A DNA stretch of 64,000 bases. Source: Liriodendron chinense (taxonomy: Eukaryota; Streptophyta; Magnoliopsida; Magnoliales; Magnoliaceae). A program made the translations under genes and the position numbers. Below are positions 11,170-25,185 of this stretch, piece by piece. Location of the stretch: positions 248,001 to 312,000 of the forward strand of contig PVNU02002805.1 of NCBI GenBank assembly GCA_003013855.2, in the 5' to 3' direction. The notes under the pieces were generated by a model. The model saw only the letters and a list, made by a program, of their open reading frames with translations, was not told where the DNA came from and did not search any database. Each line of letters begins with the position of its first letter. Within the stretch, counting starts at the first letter, position 1.

Positions 11170-14100
11170 GTCAGTGTGCATCTTCATTTCCTTGTACACG
11201 CACCTTTAGTTTCAGGGATCTGATATAGAAGTGGATAAATGCATTGACTCACAAACACATGCACACACATCCCAAAACACACACACACACGCATTTAGTG
11301 GGATGATGATTCATAAGATTAGACCGTGGTACAGCCATACTGCATAATCAATTCTGCTCCTTCATTGTAGATATGTAAACTCCAATGGTTTCTTAACCAA
11401 TTTTTTTCTTTCCTTTTTTAGTAATAATTTGACATGTGCTTTCCTTAATGCTGCAACAAATCATACATGGAAGTCCAATGCAATAGGTTTCAATTATGCA
11501 TTGAAAGTAAGATGGTATAGGCATTAGCGCAGCTTTCGTACAGGGATTACATGGCTTGTGTACAAACTGGGGCAAGAAATGGGACCGCCAAAGAAATAGT
11601 TTCCATATAAAAAACAATTATTTTCTTTTTTCTAATGATATTTCTTCATTATTATAGTGGGGCCTGTTCTGTTACTGGAGCACTTGTTATTTGCAATGAG
11701 CTCTCTTTTAATTAATTTCTACTTTTCCATTTTATGGGGATCAGATATAGCCCAGAATTTCTAACTGCAAACACTTTTAACCGGACGTTTGGAGTTTCAG
11801 CTCCCAAATTATATTGTTATGCACAGTGTTCGCATTGTCGGTATCGCTACAAGTTTCGCTGGCTGGAGATAAAGATATAATATCGTTATCGCCGATAATA
11901 TCGCTGACAACCGGAAATGTGGGGAAAAAGGGAAAAACATGAAGGAAACTGTGGATTTTTTCAGTGACACTTAAGGAAATGCCTAAATACATATATTTGC
12001 ATATTCAAGAATAAAAAAATATAAAAAGAATGCATTAAATAATAATTTTTCATTCAATTGGGCTAAAAAACCATACGTTGCTGTAAGAAATTACTCCAAT
12101 AGCAACCAAAATGAGTTTATATAATATAAATGTAGCCATCATACAATAATCAAGACATAAAATTAACATACAGAGCACCCCCTAATATGGTGGGTCCCAT
12201 AGAAACATCATGGTTTGTATATCCACACCGTCCATCCATTTCTCTAGCCCATTTGAGGATAAGGTTTTAGTAATGTTTATTTGCAATCCAGCCTATTGAT
12301 AAGGCCATAACGACAAGGATGAAAGAAAAAAACAAATATCAGCTTGATCCAAATACTTTGTGGCCTTAAAGAAGTTTTCAATTATAAGCATTCAATCCCC
12401 ACTATTTGTTGTGGTGTGTTCCACTTGAGCTTAGGATCTGCCTCATGTTTTGGATGATGACCTCAAAAAATATGAAAAAAATGGATGAACGGTATGGATC
12501 CAACACATACATCATGGTGGGACCTAGAGAACTTGCCACGTCAACACGGTACTCGCTTGTGGTGCCATGTTCTGTATTAGGAAATCCATTGCCGTTTATG
12601 TTCCACCATGTAACACGCTGGTGGGTGCTGTCCTAACTATAGGGCCCACCTTGATATATATTATGTATATCCAAGCCATCCATCAGTTTCTTCGGATCAT
12701 TATTGGGAATGGTCCAAAAAATGAAGCAGATCCAAATCTTAGATGGACCACACCATAGTAAAACAATGGTGATTGAATGCCCACCATTAAAAACTTCATA
12801 GGGACCATTGTAATGTTTATTTGCAATCCAGCCTATTGATAATGTCAAGAAGATTTGGATGACGGGAAAATATAAATATCAGCTCGATCCAAAAACTTGT
12901 GGCCCACAAAAGGTTTTTAATGGTCATTCATCACTGTTTCTAGTGGTATGGTTCATCTGAAATATAGATCTTCTTACGGTTTGGCATCACGTCCTAAAAT
13001 GAGATGGAAAACAGATGGACGGCGTGGATATATAAAAAATACATCGATATGGCCCCACACAGTTAGGGTAACATCCACTATGCTGTTCACGAGTAACAGC
13101 TAATCTGCTCCCAGTCTGTGCTGCACACGGACGAGCATTGTGAGTGGGACTCTGACCGTGGGCCCCACCATTATGTATGTGTTGTATCCACACCATTCAT
13201 CCATTTGGAGAGATCATTTTAGGACATCAGACAAAGAATGAGGCCAATCCAAAGCTCAAGTGGACCCCACTACAGAAAACAACTGGGACAGTGACACCCA
13301 CCGTTGAAACTAGAAACCTTCCTAGGGCCCATCATAATGTTTTTTTTTGTGATCCAACATGTTCATAAGTCCAGAAAGATATGGACAAAGGCAAAACATA
13401 AATATCAACGTGATCGAAAACTTCTATGGTCCTCAAAAAGTTTTTAATGGTAAGTGTTCAATCCTCACTGTTTTCTACGATGGGGTCCACTTGAGCTTTG
13501 GATCTACATAGTTCTTTGTACCATGATCTAAATTAATCTCTCCAAACGTATGGACGGAATGGATATAAAATATATATATCAAGGTGGGCCCCACCGTAAG
13601 GACCGCACCGTTTTAAATGCAACCGAAGTCGCACCAAAACCATTCCTTAAAATAAGGGATAGATAGAGAGAGTTGAATAACGAAACCCTCCGCGCTTCGT
13701 CTTCTTCTCCGTTAAAGCAGCAGGCTTCGCAAGATTTCGAATCCATTCAGAAGCCGAAAATCTCGTCCAAATTTGATTTATTTTTCAAATCCCTTCCAAA
13801 CTCCCAAAATCCTCGACGGAAATTTGGGTTTTTTCAAGAGCAATTCTCTCCGGAAGAAAAAAAAAAAGGTTTCAAGCCTGATTCGGCGCGCTCGACGATT
13901 GGCCCACCAAATTCGGTTGATGGTCACTCTCTAATGCAGATCTTGAGGTACGAACACTGGCTACAGTCGAGATTCTCTGCGATAATCCCAAATTATCGAC
14001 GATATCGCCGATATTTTTCCGATAATTGGGAGAGAAACGAAAAACTGGGGTTTCGGTGTCGCTAGTTTAGCGACACCGATATTATTGGCGATATTATCGA

Positions 14101-17100
14101 TATTTCGTCGATAATGCGAACACTGGTTATGCATGACTTGACACATTTTTAGTAGCAGTATTGGAGAACCATGCAATTTCCATTCTTATAGGCCTAACAT
14201 ACAATGATAAGCCACTGTCATGTTTTTCTGCTGTGGTGTCTTATCCAGCAGACACTCGACATGCTTGTAAGATGATTTTGATTGTTCAAATTTTGGACCC
14301 ATTGTCAAAGGAGCAAAGAGTCTGAACAGGCATCCAATGCAGATACCAAATTTCAAAATTCCAAATGCGAATATGTATGATTGATACATAGGGACCAATA
14401 CATTCTTATAGTTCTGCAAGTGCCAAATTTTGGCTATTACGAGTGGAAGCTTCCTCCCAATGGGGAGTTAGCGACTCATAGACTGGTTCCTATTACAACT
14501 ACAGGTTCAAACGGAAAGTGACACTGATTGAATGATCTTAACCATCTCATTTTGTTTATTAAATTTGGACCACTGATCATCATACTTTCCAAAGTTCAGC
14601 TGATTCCCACCAATTGGATTGTTAGGATTGTTTGATCAATGCGATTTCTTGGGTATGCTCCATTCACAGTGGGCCCTATGATTAGGTTATTGTGGATTGA
14701 CATGTATCATGCTACTTATATAGGGGATGAGGCATCGGCATCACTATCACCATCACCATCACCATCACCATAGCCTTGTCCCAGTTATTTGGAGTTGCGT
14801 TTTGTGATTTGCTTGGCAGAAGTTTAATAACTAGCTGCCAACTTGTCATCAACCCTTTTCCATTACCTATGCTTTGGTAGGCTAGCACGTCCTAACATGC
14901 GGATTTTTTAGTGTATGAGACACCACAACTTATAAAATGTGGTGAAAGATCACCAGACTCTTATTCCTTCGCATGCACATGAAATGCTCTCTTGTATCTA
15001 ATGTTAATTGAATATCCTATTAGTGCTTGTAATCACTTTGCACAGTTTGTCATCATCATCTTCATTAAAATCATGATCATCATGGCATTATCCCAACATT
15101 GGAGTTGGCTTTTGAATCCTGCTCTGCTAATCATTCAATCATATCCACAGCAAATGTAGAAGCCTTCACATCCACCTCACCACCTTGATCCAAGGTCTTT
15201 TTAGTCCTCCTTTCAGACCCGTCGACCCCATTCAAAGTTACCCTGCTCATCAGCAACATGTTCAAATTCTTGTAGCAATGGCTGAACCATCTCAATTGGT
15301 TCTCAATCCAAGTTCCTTCCACATTGGGGCTGTCTCCACTTTGCAGCAACTACAATAGAAAGATGTTAACTACTAATTTGTGCAGGTTCGGAGAATGGCA
15401 TCCTCACCTCACAGAGCAGAAATACTGTCTTCATCACTGGAGGCCTTCAAAAAAATTCAGCAGGAAAGGGCTAGCAAACATGCAGCTCACGAAGCACAAG
15501 GCCTTGGGCATGTTTCGACTGATCTTCCGAGGAAAGCCCCTGTAAGGAGTGATGTAACACCAAATGCTAGAGAACCAGTGAGTAAGACAAGAAAGCAGAA
15601 TGGAATTTCAGATCTTGGTACAGGAAACACCAACGGAGAGAAACGGAATGTTGAAACAAGCAGGCTGAGCAAAGCAGTAGTAAACAGCCGACTGCCACCA
15701 CAGAGTTCGTCTGTTTCTGATTGCAACATTTCTCAGGTATCTTCAAAGAACAGCCCTATTACTGCTGCTGGAAAGGGTAAGAAGGAACCACTTGGGTCAA
15801 TTCCTGAAATGGAGAGACAGACGGCTAAGAAGGATAAGGTGCTAACAGAGAGTAAGGTTGAGAAATGTCCGAAGTCTTTGGATCCGCTCAAAAGGCACAG
15901 TTCTCTTATTGAGAAAGAGAAGGAAAGGGAAAAGAGGAACACCGCATTTAAATCTATGGATGCATGGAAGGAAAAGAGGAATTGGGAGGATATACTTGCT
16001 GCTCCATTGCGGAACTCTTCTCGGGTTTCACATTCACCTGGTATGAGCAGGAAGAGCATGGAGCGTGCACGGGTTTTGCATGACAAACTAATGTCTCCAG
16101 AGAAGAAGAAGAAGACGGCTTTGGATATGAAAAGAGAAGCGGAAGAAAAGCATGCACGAGCAATGAGGATTAGAAGTGAGCTAGAGAATGAGCGAGTGCA
16201 GAGGTTACAACGTACATCGGAGAAATTAAACCGTGTTAATGAATGGCAGGCTGTTCGCAGCTTGAAGTTGCGAGAAGGAATGTTTGCTCGCCACCAGCGC
16301 AGTGAATCACGCCACGAGGCATATCTGGCCCAAGTTGTGAGAAGAGCTGGTGATGAAAGTAGTAAGGTTAATGAGGTCCGTTTCATTACTTCGTTAAATG
16401 AAGAGAATAAAAAGCTAATGCTGCGTCAGAAACTTCAAGATTCAGAATTGAGGAGAGCTGAAAAGCTACAGGTAATCAGAAGTAAGCAAAAAGAGGATAT
16501 GGCAAGAGAAGAAGCTGTTTTGGAACGCAGGAAGCTCCTTGAAGCTGAAAAATTGCAGCGTCTTGCTGAGACGCAACGTAAGAAAGAAGAGGCTCAAGTA
16601 AGAAGAGAAGAGGAACGCAGGGCTTCAAGTGCAGCACGTGAGGCAAAGGCTGTTGAACAATTGCGGAGAAAGGAAGTTAGAGCCAAAGCTCAACAAGAGG
16701 AAGCGGAGCTCTTAGCCCAAAAATTAGCCGAGAGACTTAGTGAAAGTGAACAGCGTCGGAAGTTTTACCTGGAGCAAATACGTGAGAAAGCTTCAATGGA
16801 TTTTAGAGACCAATCTTCACCCTTATTTCGACGCTTTTCAAACAAGGAGAGCCAAGGAAGATCGGTCTCAACCAACAGTGTGGAAGATTACCAAGCAAGC
16901 ATATCGGGTTTGGGAGATTCCGCTCTGGGGATCAGTAATGCAGCACTGCAGCATTCATTGAAGCGCAGGATAAAAAAAATACGGCAAAGGCTTATGTCTC
17001 TGAAATATGAATTCACTGAGCCTCCAGTAGGTGCTGAAAATGTGGGGATTGGGTATAGAGCCCAAGTGGGAACTGCAAGGGCAAAAATTGGAAGATGGCT

Positions 17101-20100
17101 TCAAGATCTTCAAAGACTTCGTCAGGCCAGGAAAGAAGGGGCTGCAAGTATAGGATTAATTGTTGGAGATATGATTAAGGTACCATTTTCACCCTTTTTC
17201 TCGGTGTAAAATATTGTTAGCAGCCATGACTAGCATATCCATTCATTCATAGTCTCACAAATGCTTAATATTATCAATTTTCATTTACAAACTTCAGCCT
17301 TGAGGTGCCTTACATTTCTTATGGATGTTGGTTTTGGCAATAGTTAGTTCTCTTCATCTGTCTCTATGCATATATTTAGAAAAAAAATATAACTATTTCT
17401 TCTATCCCATAAAACAAAAGGCTGCAAATGTGCTGTTTAGGGCAATTTATGTAGATCTCAAGTTACTGAAGATTCAAGCTTGTCAAATTGTAATGGCCTT
17501 GCATTCACCGATATTAAAGTAGCATGCTCATGTAACCATGGAAACTGCATACGGATGAAAGAAATTTGATGGAAACTCAATTTTGTGTTCAATTGCATGA
17601 TAAATATCTACTACTTACCCCTTTATATAGTGATAATTCCATGATAAAATTTGTTACTTACCCCTTTATATAGGAGATAAATCCATATAGTTTCTGAACT
17701 TAAAGCAGAAGCTACTAACCAAGCTTGCTAACTAACTCAAGAAACATTCTAGAAAGAAATTATGAAAACAATAGGAAATGATTTCAGATGCATGGTGAAG
17801 TGTTTATGATTGTACGAGCTATGAATCTGAACTGTTTGGTCAGATTTGATGGATTGTATGTCAAATCTATAGGGACATTCAGTCTGGTTTGTTGGGCTAG
17901 TACAATACGGACATTTTGGACCATATGATTGGACTGACTGAATGATCCAATGGATTGTTAGGCAAAATCTTCGTCTTACAATATATGTAGACAGAATGGA
18001 CTTGCATCAATTCCTCACCTTTTTGTACTGAATCTTGCAGTGTTTGATGCTGTACTTTGGTCTTTTTAATCATCTCCTAGGATATCATATTCCTGTGTGA
18101 TATATTGTTGATGATGACGGTATATGGTTTTGTGCTGGAAGTAGACTTTGTAGTGAGTAGACCTTGTTTTAGAGCTAACAAAGCCTTTCACATTTTAGAT
18201 TTTCCTTATTTTTATCTTGTCTTGGATCTTGGATCTTCATCAAGTTTGTTGGAGAGGTGCAATACAAATAATATTGGCCGATATGATTGATTGCATCAAC
18301 GATGCAAAGAACACTATCACAAAGGTGAGATTGAGAATACCCTAATGATAGCCACAAAATATATAAAAAAAAAAAAAAAAGGAAGAAGAAAAAAGAAAAA
18401 CTCCCATCTTCTAGAAAGGGGGATCTCTTCCGAAGTGTGTTTTTGAAATTGCGTCTATCGCTCACACTTTGTATATGCTAAGCATGCGGAAGCTTAGAGC
18501 GGAGCTACAAGAACCATGGCTAAGTCCTAGAGGGGGGTTGATTAGGATCGTTTTTTAAAATCCTTAAAAAAACCTCTTGCCTAATTAAAATAGTTAAGCA
18601 AGAACACTTAGCTTCCAAGCTCAAGTGGGTCTAATCACAAAGGCTACAAAGATAATGCAAATAAGCAAACTAGCCTAAGCACATAGACTATAAATGGTAC
18701 AATATGTTGAGCTTCTAATCAGTGTGCAATTATCTAGACTATAAAAGGTATAACTACCTAAGCAACTAGTCTAGAAAGCTAAGTAGACAATATAAGATTC
18801 ACTTTGCTAAGCGTATGTCTACAAGCCTAGTGAACATACATATTGTGTATGAATGTGCCTATCATGCATAGCATACATTCATTCAAGCATTCATATAATA
18901 AACAATAAAATAGACAATGCTAAAATAACAATGTGCTCAAATCAATCCCAAACACAAGCACATATAGTGGTTCGACTACTTGTCTACTCATTTCTCGATT
19001 CTCTTACTCATTCCTTGAGCACATCGGAATTCACTAAGGGAGTTTAAATTAGGTTCCTCCCAACCTAAGTGTTTTAAATCGGTTCCACCCTACCGGGGAG
19101 TTTAACAAGGTTCCCCCAACCTATAACGGAGATTTTACTGGTTCATCTTTCAACCAAGATGTTTACGGGTTCCATCCAACTCAAGAGTTTGACAAGATTC
19201 CTCCCAACCCTTTGGTTCCAATCCAAGAACCTAGTACACACTCCCGCCGGAGGCTCCCCTTGGAAACTTAGTCGAGTTTAATTCCAAACTCTTACACTTA
19301 ATCCTCCACAAGGAAAGAGTGCAACTGGATTCTTATAATTTGACACTTGTCTAATTGAGCCCCTTTCTTCGCGCCGCTTAGGTTGCTTGATCTCTACTCT
19401 CCCGTGCTTCAATCAGTTCCCCGTTGCTCCCTCGATCATGTTGCTGATGCGTTGCCGATGCCTCAGCTCCACCGATCAATCGCCTTGCATATGATGCTCT
19501 TTGAGATGCCCAAGGTGATAGGAGATAGGTTAAATTTTTTACAATGGGTCGTGTGTTTCAAGCCTAGAAGGGTTCACTTATATGGATCTCTAGAGAGGTT
19601 TAGAAAGAGGATCTACCTATGGTGTAGGTGCCTAAAACATCTAAAGATCAAGAGAGAGCAAGTACATCTTCATTTGAGCTATTGAATACTCCAACTTGTG
19701 ATCAAACACAAGGAAGATGACTTGGAATTGTTAAGATTAGAGCCTAATGATGTGGACAATGAGGGTGGCTTCTAATACACTAAATTCTCTCTATAAACAC
19801 CCTAAACCGTGCTCCGACTTTATATAGATAAAGCTCCAATAGATAGAAAGCGGAAGCAAATGGCTAGTTGCCGACACTCAACATCAACCGGTCAAGCAGG
19901 GTCTCTGACCAGTCGGCTGAGAGCCACGACCGGTCTAGTTAGGGCTAGGACTGGTGGTATGTTGTTGTCCTGAAAGAGCCCCTGAGCGACCGGTCCGTGA
20001 CCTGCCTATGATAGGTTGAATTTGGCCATAGACAGGGGTCTGCTTGCTGTCCTATTTCTGGCCTCTGACAACCGGTCGACTAGGGCCTATGATCGGTCGA

Positions 20101-23100
20101 CAGACACATGAAAACTGCTGTTTGGTCTGTCTTGTTTCCAGCAGCTCATGTAACCTCTTAGGCCTTCATTTGGGTTGTCTTTTGGGACACCTAAGGCCAT
20201 TTTAAGATGACTAAAGTTTACCTATTGGGTCAAGTCATCTAAAGGTATGGTTTTGGTTTAGGTTCAAGGGTTTTGGCTCATCAAGGCATCTCATTTATCT
20301 GTTTCTTCTTCCTTGATGCAGCAGGTCCACTTGAGTCTTTGGTCTTCATTTTCTTTGGGCTCAACCAACACCTAGACTCACAGACCTACGCAATTGACAA
20401 ATAAGGTGCACTAGTGCACTAACAGTTTTAACAATTCCACTTGAGTTGTATGCCATCAATGCATGAATTTGGGGGAGACCACAACTCGAGAGCGGAATCT
20501 GGCTGGAGCTCAAAAGTGAGAAGTCGGTTGTTTTATTTCTACACATTAGCATGGATTCTTATAGAAATCCATGTCTATGCATGATTTTCATGCATTGACA
20601 TGGAATTGAGGAAAAAATAAAAATTTGAAGGTGAAAAAGGGAAGAAATTGGGAAATCCTAATTTTCTCCATTTTTAATTGGTAATACAAGTGTGGAAAAT
20701 TTATATGCTGATTTGTTTTTTGAAGGGCTATGAATGGAATTTTATTAAAAAGGGGCTAACAAAAGCCAGCCAAAGAAATACAAATGATTAAGGGAAAAGA
20801 ATGGACCGAACTACAGAAATATCAATATGCAAAAGTGTCATGGTCCATTCAAAGACGTCTCTCTTAATCTTCCAAATCCTCTCCTACGGTGCTTTGTGGA
20901 CATTGTCGAAGTAGCGGGCATTGCGTTCTCCCCAGATATTCCACAGACATGCGAGAATGCTTAATCTCCATATTGAAAGCTTGTCCTCCGAGAAGTGCAC
21001 TCCATGCCACGCCCACAAAAGCCATGAAACCGATTGTGGACAGCACCATTTCACTTCGAATAGGCCCCATATGTGATTCCAGATTTGAGATGAGTATGGG
21101 CAATGAATAAGGAGATGGTCTACGGTCTCGGCTCCATGCATACATTAGGAGACAAATATTGGGTAGGCACATTCCTCTTTTTTGAAGGTTGTCCATAGTT
21201 AGGATACGATTTCTCCTTGCTAACCATGTAAAAGGGGCAACTTTAGGAGGGGCTCCATAGAAACAAAAATCAGTTGGGATCAGGCAATCTTCTGCTTCAC
21301 GAGATGGATGTAACCTATTGTAGAAGGATATGACGGAGAAACCTCCCGACGTCGAGGCTGCCCATGCCAACGAGTCTTCTTCAGCAGGGGATGGGGTGTA
21401 TAGCTGGATGGTAGTCCAAAGCCTTGCGTAATCTTCTATTTCAGCATCTGTCAGTCCCCTTCTACAGGGGGGCACCACGAGCCCTGTCCACCTTCAAAAG
21501 AGTAGCATCGGTCCACCGTTATGTGCTTATTACTTGAAATCGCAACCAGGGACGGAAAAGTTTCTGCCAGGGTTCTATTTCCACACCACCTGTCATCCCA
21601 AAACCAAATGCGGGATCTGTTTCCAAGGTTAAAAGGTGATGAAGCTATAACCGATGGAGACACTAATAGTATTGCTTTCCAAATGCTTGATGCCTGGTAG
21701 TAGGCCTTTTTAAATTCCCAGACCCTTTCTTCCAAGCCGTATTTTTCAGCAAAAATTCTCCTCCATAGCTTGTTATCTTCGACCCCTAACCTCCATTGCC
21801 ATTTTCCTAGAAAAGCCATGTTCATCCGCCAAAGATCCCTTAATCCGACGCCCCCTTCGGCCAACGAAGTGCAAACATCTTCCCATTTGATAAGGTGGAA
21901 TTTATGTTGTGTCATACCCTTGCCACAAAAACTCCCTACACAATTTTTTGAGCCTATCGATTATTGAGATGGGACATTTATATAGGGACAAGAAATAAAG
22001 AGGTAAGTTGGATAGTGCCGCTTTGATGAGAGTGATGATGCTGGCCAAGGATAAGTGTCTTCCTTTCCACTTGTAGAGTTTCCATTTAAACCTCTTGATC
22101 ACCTTGCTCCATAGGTGTTTTGGTGGCTTTCCCAAACAAAGAGGAGGCCCCAAATACGTCATTGGGAAAGAGCCGCTTTCACATCCGAATATCCTTGTAT
22201 AGGATTCGAGCTCCTCTCTTGTAATTCCGATCCCTAACATCTGACTATTTTTTGAATTTAGCTTTAGCCCTGATATTTCTTCAAGGCATCCCATTACTTT
22301 CCTCAAGTTGTCCACCTTGGTCGGGTCCGCATCACAGAAGAGCAGGGTATCATCTGCAAACTGTAAATGCGAGATGTATGGGCCATTTCTGGATGTGGGG
22401 AAGCTCGAGATCAAACCCACTTGTTCCCCTTTGGTTAGCATGGTGCTAAGCACCTCAACTCCCACTAAAAATAAGAAGGGAAAGAGAGGGTCGCCTTGCC
22501 TTAGACCTCTAGAAGCCTTGAAGTAGCCTTTTGGAGATCCATTCACCAACACCGAGAGTGAGGCTGAAGAGATGCATCCCATCATCCATTTAATCCACTT
22601 GTTGCCACACTCGTGCCACACTCGATCCGTCTTAACATGTATTCTAGGAATCCCCAATCAACTTGATCATAAGCCTTTTCAATGTCGAGTTTGCAAACGA
22701 CACCTGTTTTCTTTTCTTTGTGCCTAGAGTCAATACATTCATGGGCCATAAGAGCAATATCTAATATTTGTCTTTCTACAACGAATGCGCCTTGGTTTTC
22801 CTAGATGACCGATGGTAGAACCTTCCTAAATCTGCTTGCCATCACCTTGGCCAAGATTTTATATGGGCTGCCTATCAAACTTAGTGGTCTAAAATCGTTG
22901 AGAGATTCCGCCCCTTCTTTTTTGGGAATGAGGACTAGGAATGTGGCACCCATGTTGCTCGGAATTTGCCCCCTTGCATAGAAGTCTTGCATGAATTCCA
23001 CTATATCTTTCTTAAGCATGTCCTAGAATACTTGAAAGAAATAGATAGGGAAACTGTCAGGGACCAGGTGCCTTGTCACTCCCCAAGGCATCGATTGCTT

Positions 23101-25151
23101 CCTTAATCTCCTCTTTCGAAATCGGCTTTTCCAAATAATTCTTCTCTATTTCTGATATTCTTCTGAATGGAAGTCTGTCAATTGTTGGTCTAACCCGGTC
23201 TTCTCTTGAGAGAAGATTGGTGAAGAACTATATAGTGGTTGAACTCACCTGGTCCCTATCTTCATCTCTGTGCCCTTGAACATATGTCCCTTAATTCATG
23301 TCTCTATTCAGGTGTCCTTGGTGGGTTATGGATAGATTGGAAAATCTAAAGTGCGATTTTTTGTGTTATGTGGTAGAAGAAAGAAATTTCATCTCATGAA
23401 GTGGGAAGAGATTTGCTTATGGATTGATGAGGATGGAGCATGGTTTAAGGATTTTGGATTTCTGAATTTGGTGTTGCTTGCGAAGTGGATATGGTGGTTC
23501 GCTATGGAAGAAGGAAGGTTGTGGAGGGAAACAATTGCTAGTAAGTATGGGATCCTGGATAGGGGATGGTGGGTTAGGGATTTATCCCGGTATAAGGCTT
23601 TGGGTTTGTGGTAAGCTATTTACTCTGTGGCCACTAAATTTATGGAAGGTGTCTTTCTCAGTTGGTGATGGGAGAGTCATTTGGGAATTCTTGGTGAGGG
23701 AGACCTCTTCGAGAGGAGTTCCCAGTGCTAGCCAACCTCGCCCTGGAGAGGAACATGACAGTGGATTGGTGCTTCTCCTTGATACATGTGGTGGTGGTGT
23801 GGTCTCCTCCATATCGTAGTGTTCTTGGGGATGATGAAGCAATAGACTTCATAAGCCTTCTTGAAAGATTGAAAAACACAAATCCTAAGATGGCAGAAGG
23901 TGATGCTCTAGTTTGGCATCCTCACAGGTTGGGTAGATTTTTGGTGCTTCTACAAGTTGGTTAGGAAGCATAGTCGGAGTGCATCGAGTCATAATTATTT
24001 ATTCTACCACTACAATGCTCCTTGATGAGGACATCATAGCATCATCGTGTCTACTAGCGAAGGAGGAAGACCCTGACTGGGGCCCTAGTCTCATTATGGT
24101 TGGACGATTACTATGTGGGGCCCAACGGGGCTGCATTGAAGACCCCACATGCATGGTTCATGCATTTGGAAGGCCTCATACTAGGAAGATGTATGTGGGT
24201 TGCGTTTATGGGAGATTTTGACCGTCGGATCATGGTGATCTGGTCATTGAATCACTTGGACCACTCGATCCGGGACGATTTGGATCCCTTTTTTTCTATT
24301 TCTTAGTTTTAGAATTTTTTTGGACATGATGAACTCTTTAGATTGATTATTAGTGTTTTAGTTTGTTTAATTTTGAGCGGGACACATTTTCTGGACTTAG
24401 AGTGGCAATTTTGTAATTTTGAGGATTTGGAGATATAAAAGCTTTGGGGGGGGGGGGGGGGGGGGGGGGGGGTTTCCATGGTTTTGTGAGAAAACCTCTT
24501 TGCATCTCCAGTGATTGGAGAGGGTGTGAAACCCACGTGGAGTGATTCCACTAGTATTTGTTCTTCGTTCCCTTCAATTCAAGGTAGGTATCCCTTATTT
24601 TTTTTTCATCTCATCTATTTTTCTCTTTTCCTTCATTTATTCTTCAATCTAACCCAACCCATCTCTCTCATTCTACCCACGCATGCACGTGCATTCGTAC
24701 GGACAGCCACGTGTGCCCCCCCCCCCCCCCCCCCCCCCCCCATTTCTCCGTTTTCTTCCCCTTTGTTTCTTCCCAAAACCCTAACCCTTAAAAAACCCCA
24801 AATCCCCCTTCTCAAAACCCCAAATCTAAAACCTAATTTCTCCCAATTTCTTCCAATCCCAAACACTAGATTTTCCTATACCCAAATCCAACCATCCAAA
24901 CCCTAATTCCCTCCAATCCAAGCCTAATTCTTAACCCTGGATTACTTCCAAAATTTTGTAACCATCCTACAACAACTGGTCAGCCCTGTACTTTTTAATC
25001 TCCTTAACTTGGCACATGTTTTATACATGAATGTGGATGAACCCTACGTTAGATGGGAGTCCTACCTCCCACAGGGCCTTTCTCATCTTTATTTTATAGT
25101 TTCGTGCATTGTGGGATGTTTGTGGCCTGGATTTATGCATTAGTATAAATC

Positions 25152-25185
<34 letters not shown>

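Larger units (their letters stand above)
11824..14125. mobile_element. Complete 2.3-kb hAT-type element with TSD GTTATGCA
   Basis: The left end CAGTGTTCGCATTGTCGG (11824) and right end, reverse complement CAGTGTTCGCATTATCGACG (14125), are matching terminal inverted repeats. A perfect 8-bp duplication, GTTATGCA, flanks it (11816-11823 and 14126-14133), which is the hAT signature. TATCG/CGATA motifs are reiterated inside both ends. The interior holds three tandem foldback units (12180-13610) and a gene-like segment (13620-13946). No transposase code is visible, so it is non-autonomous. It sits in the intron between visible exons 1 and 2. Confidence 0.92.

Noticed and set aside
13673..14065. Stand-alone 130-residue protein gene
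   Set aside because: No ATG start; its last part is the TATCG-rich transposon end, and a splice donor lies before it.
15733..16386. 217-residue minus-strand frame
   Set aside because: It is the antisense shadow of the coiled-coil exon of the SCAPER-like gene.
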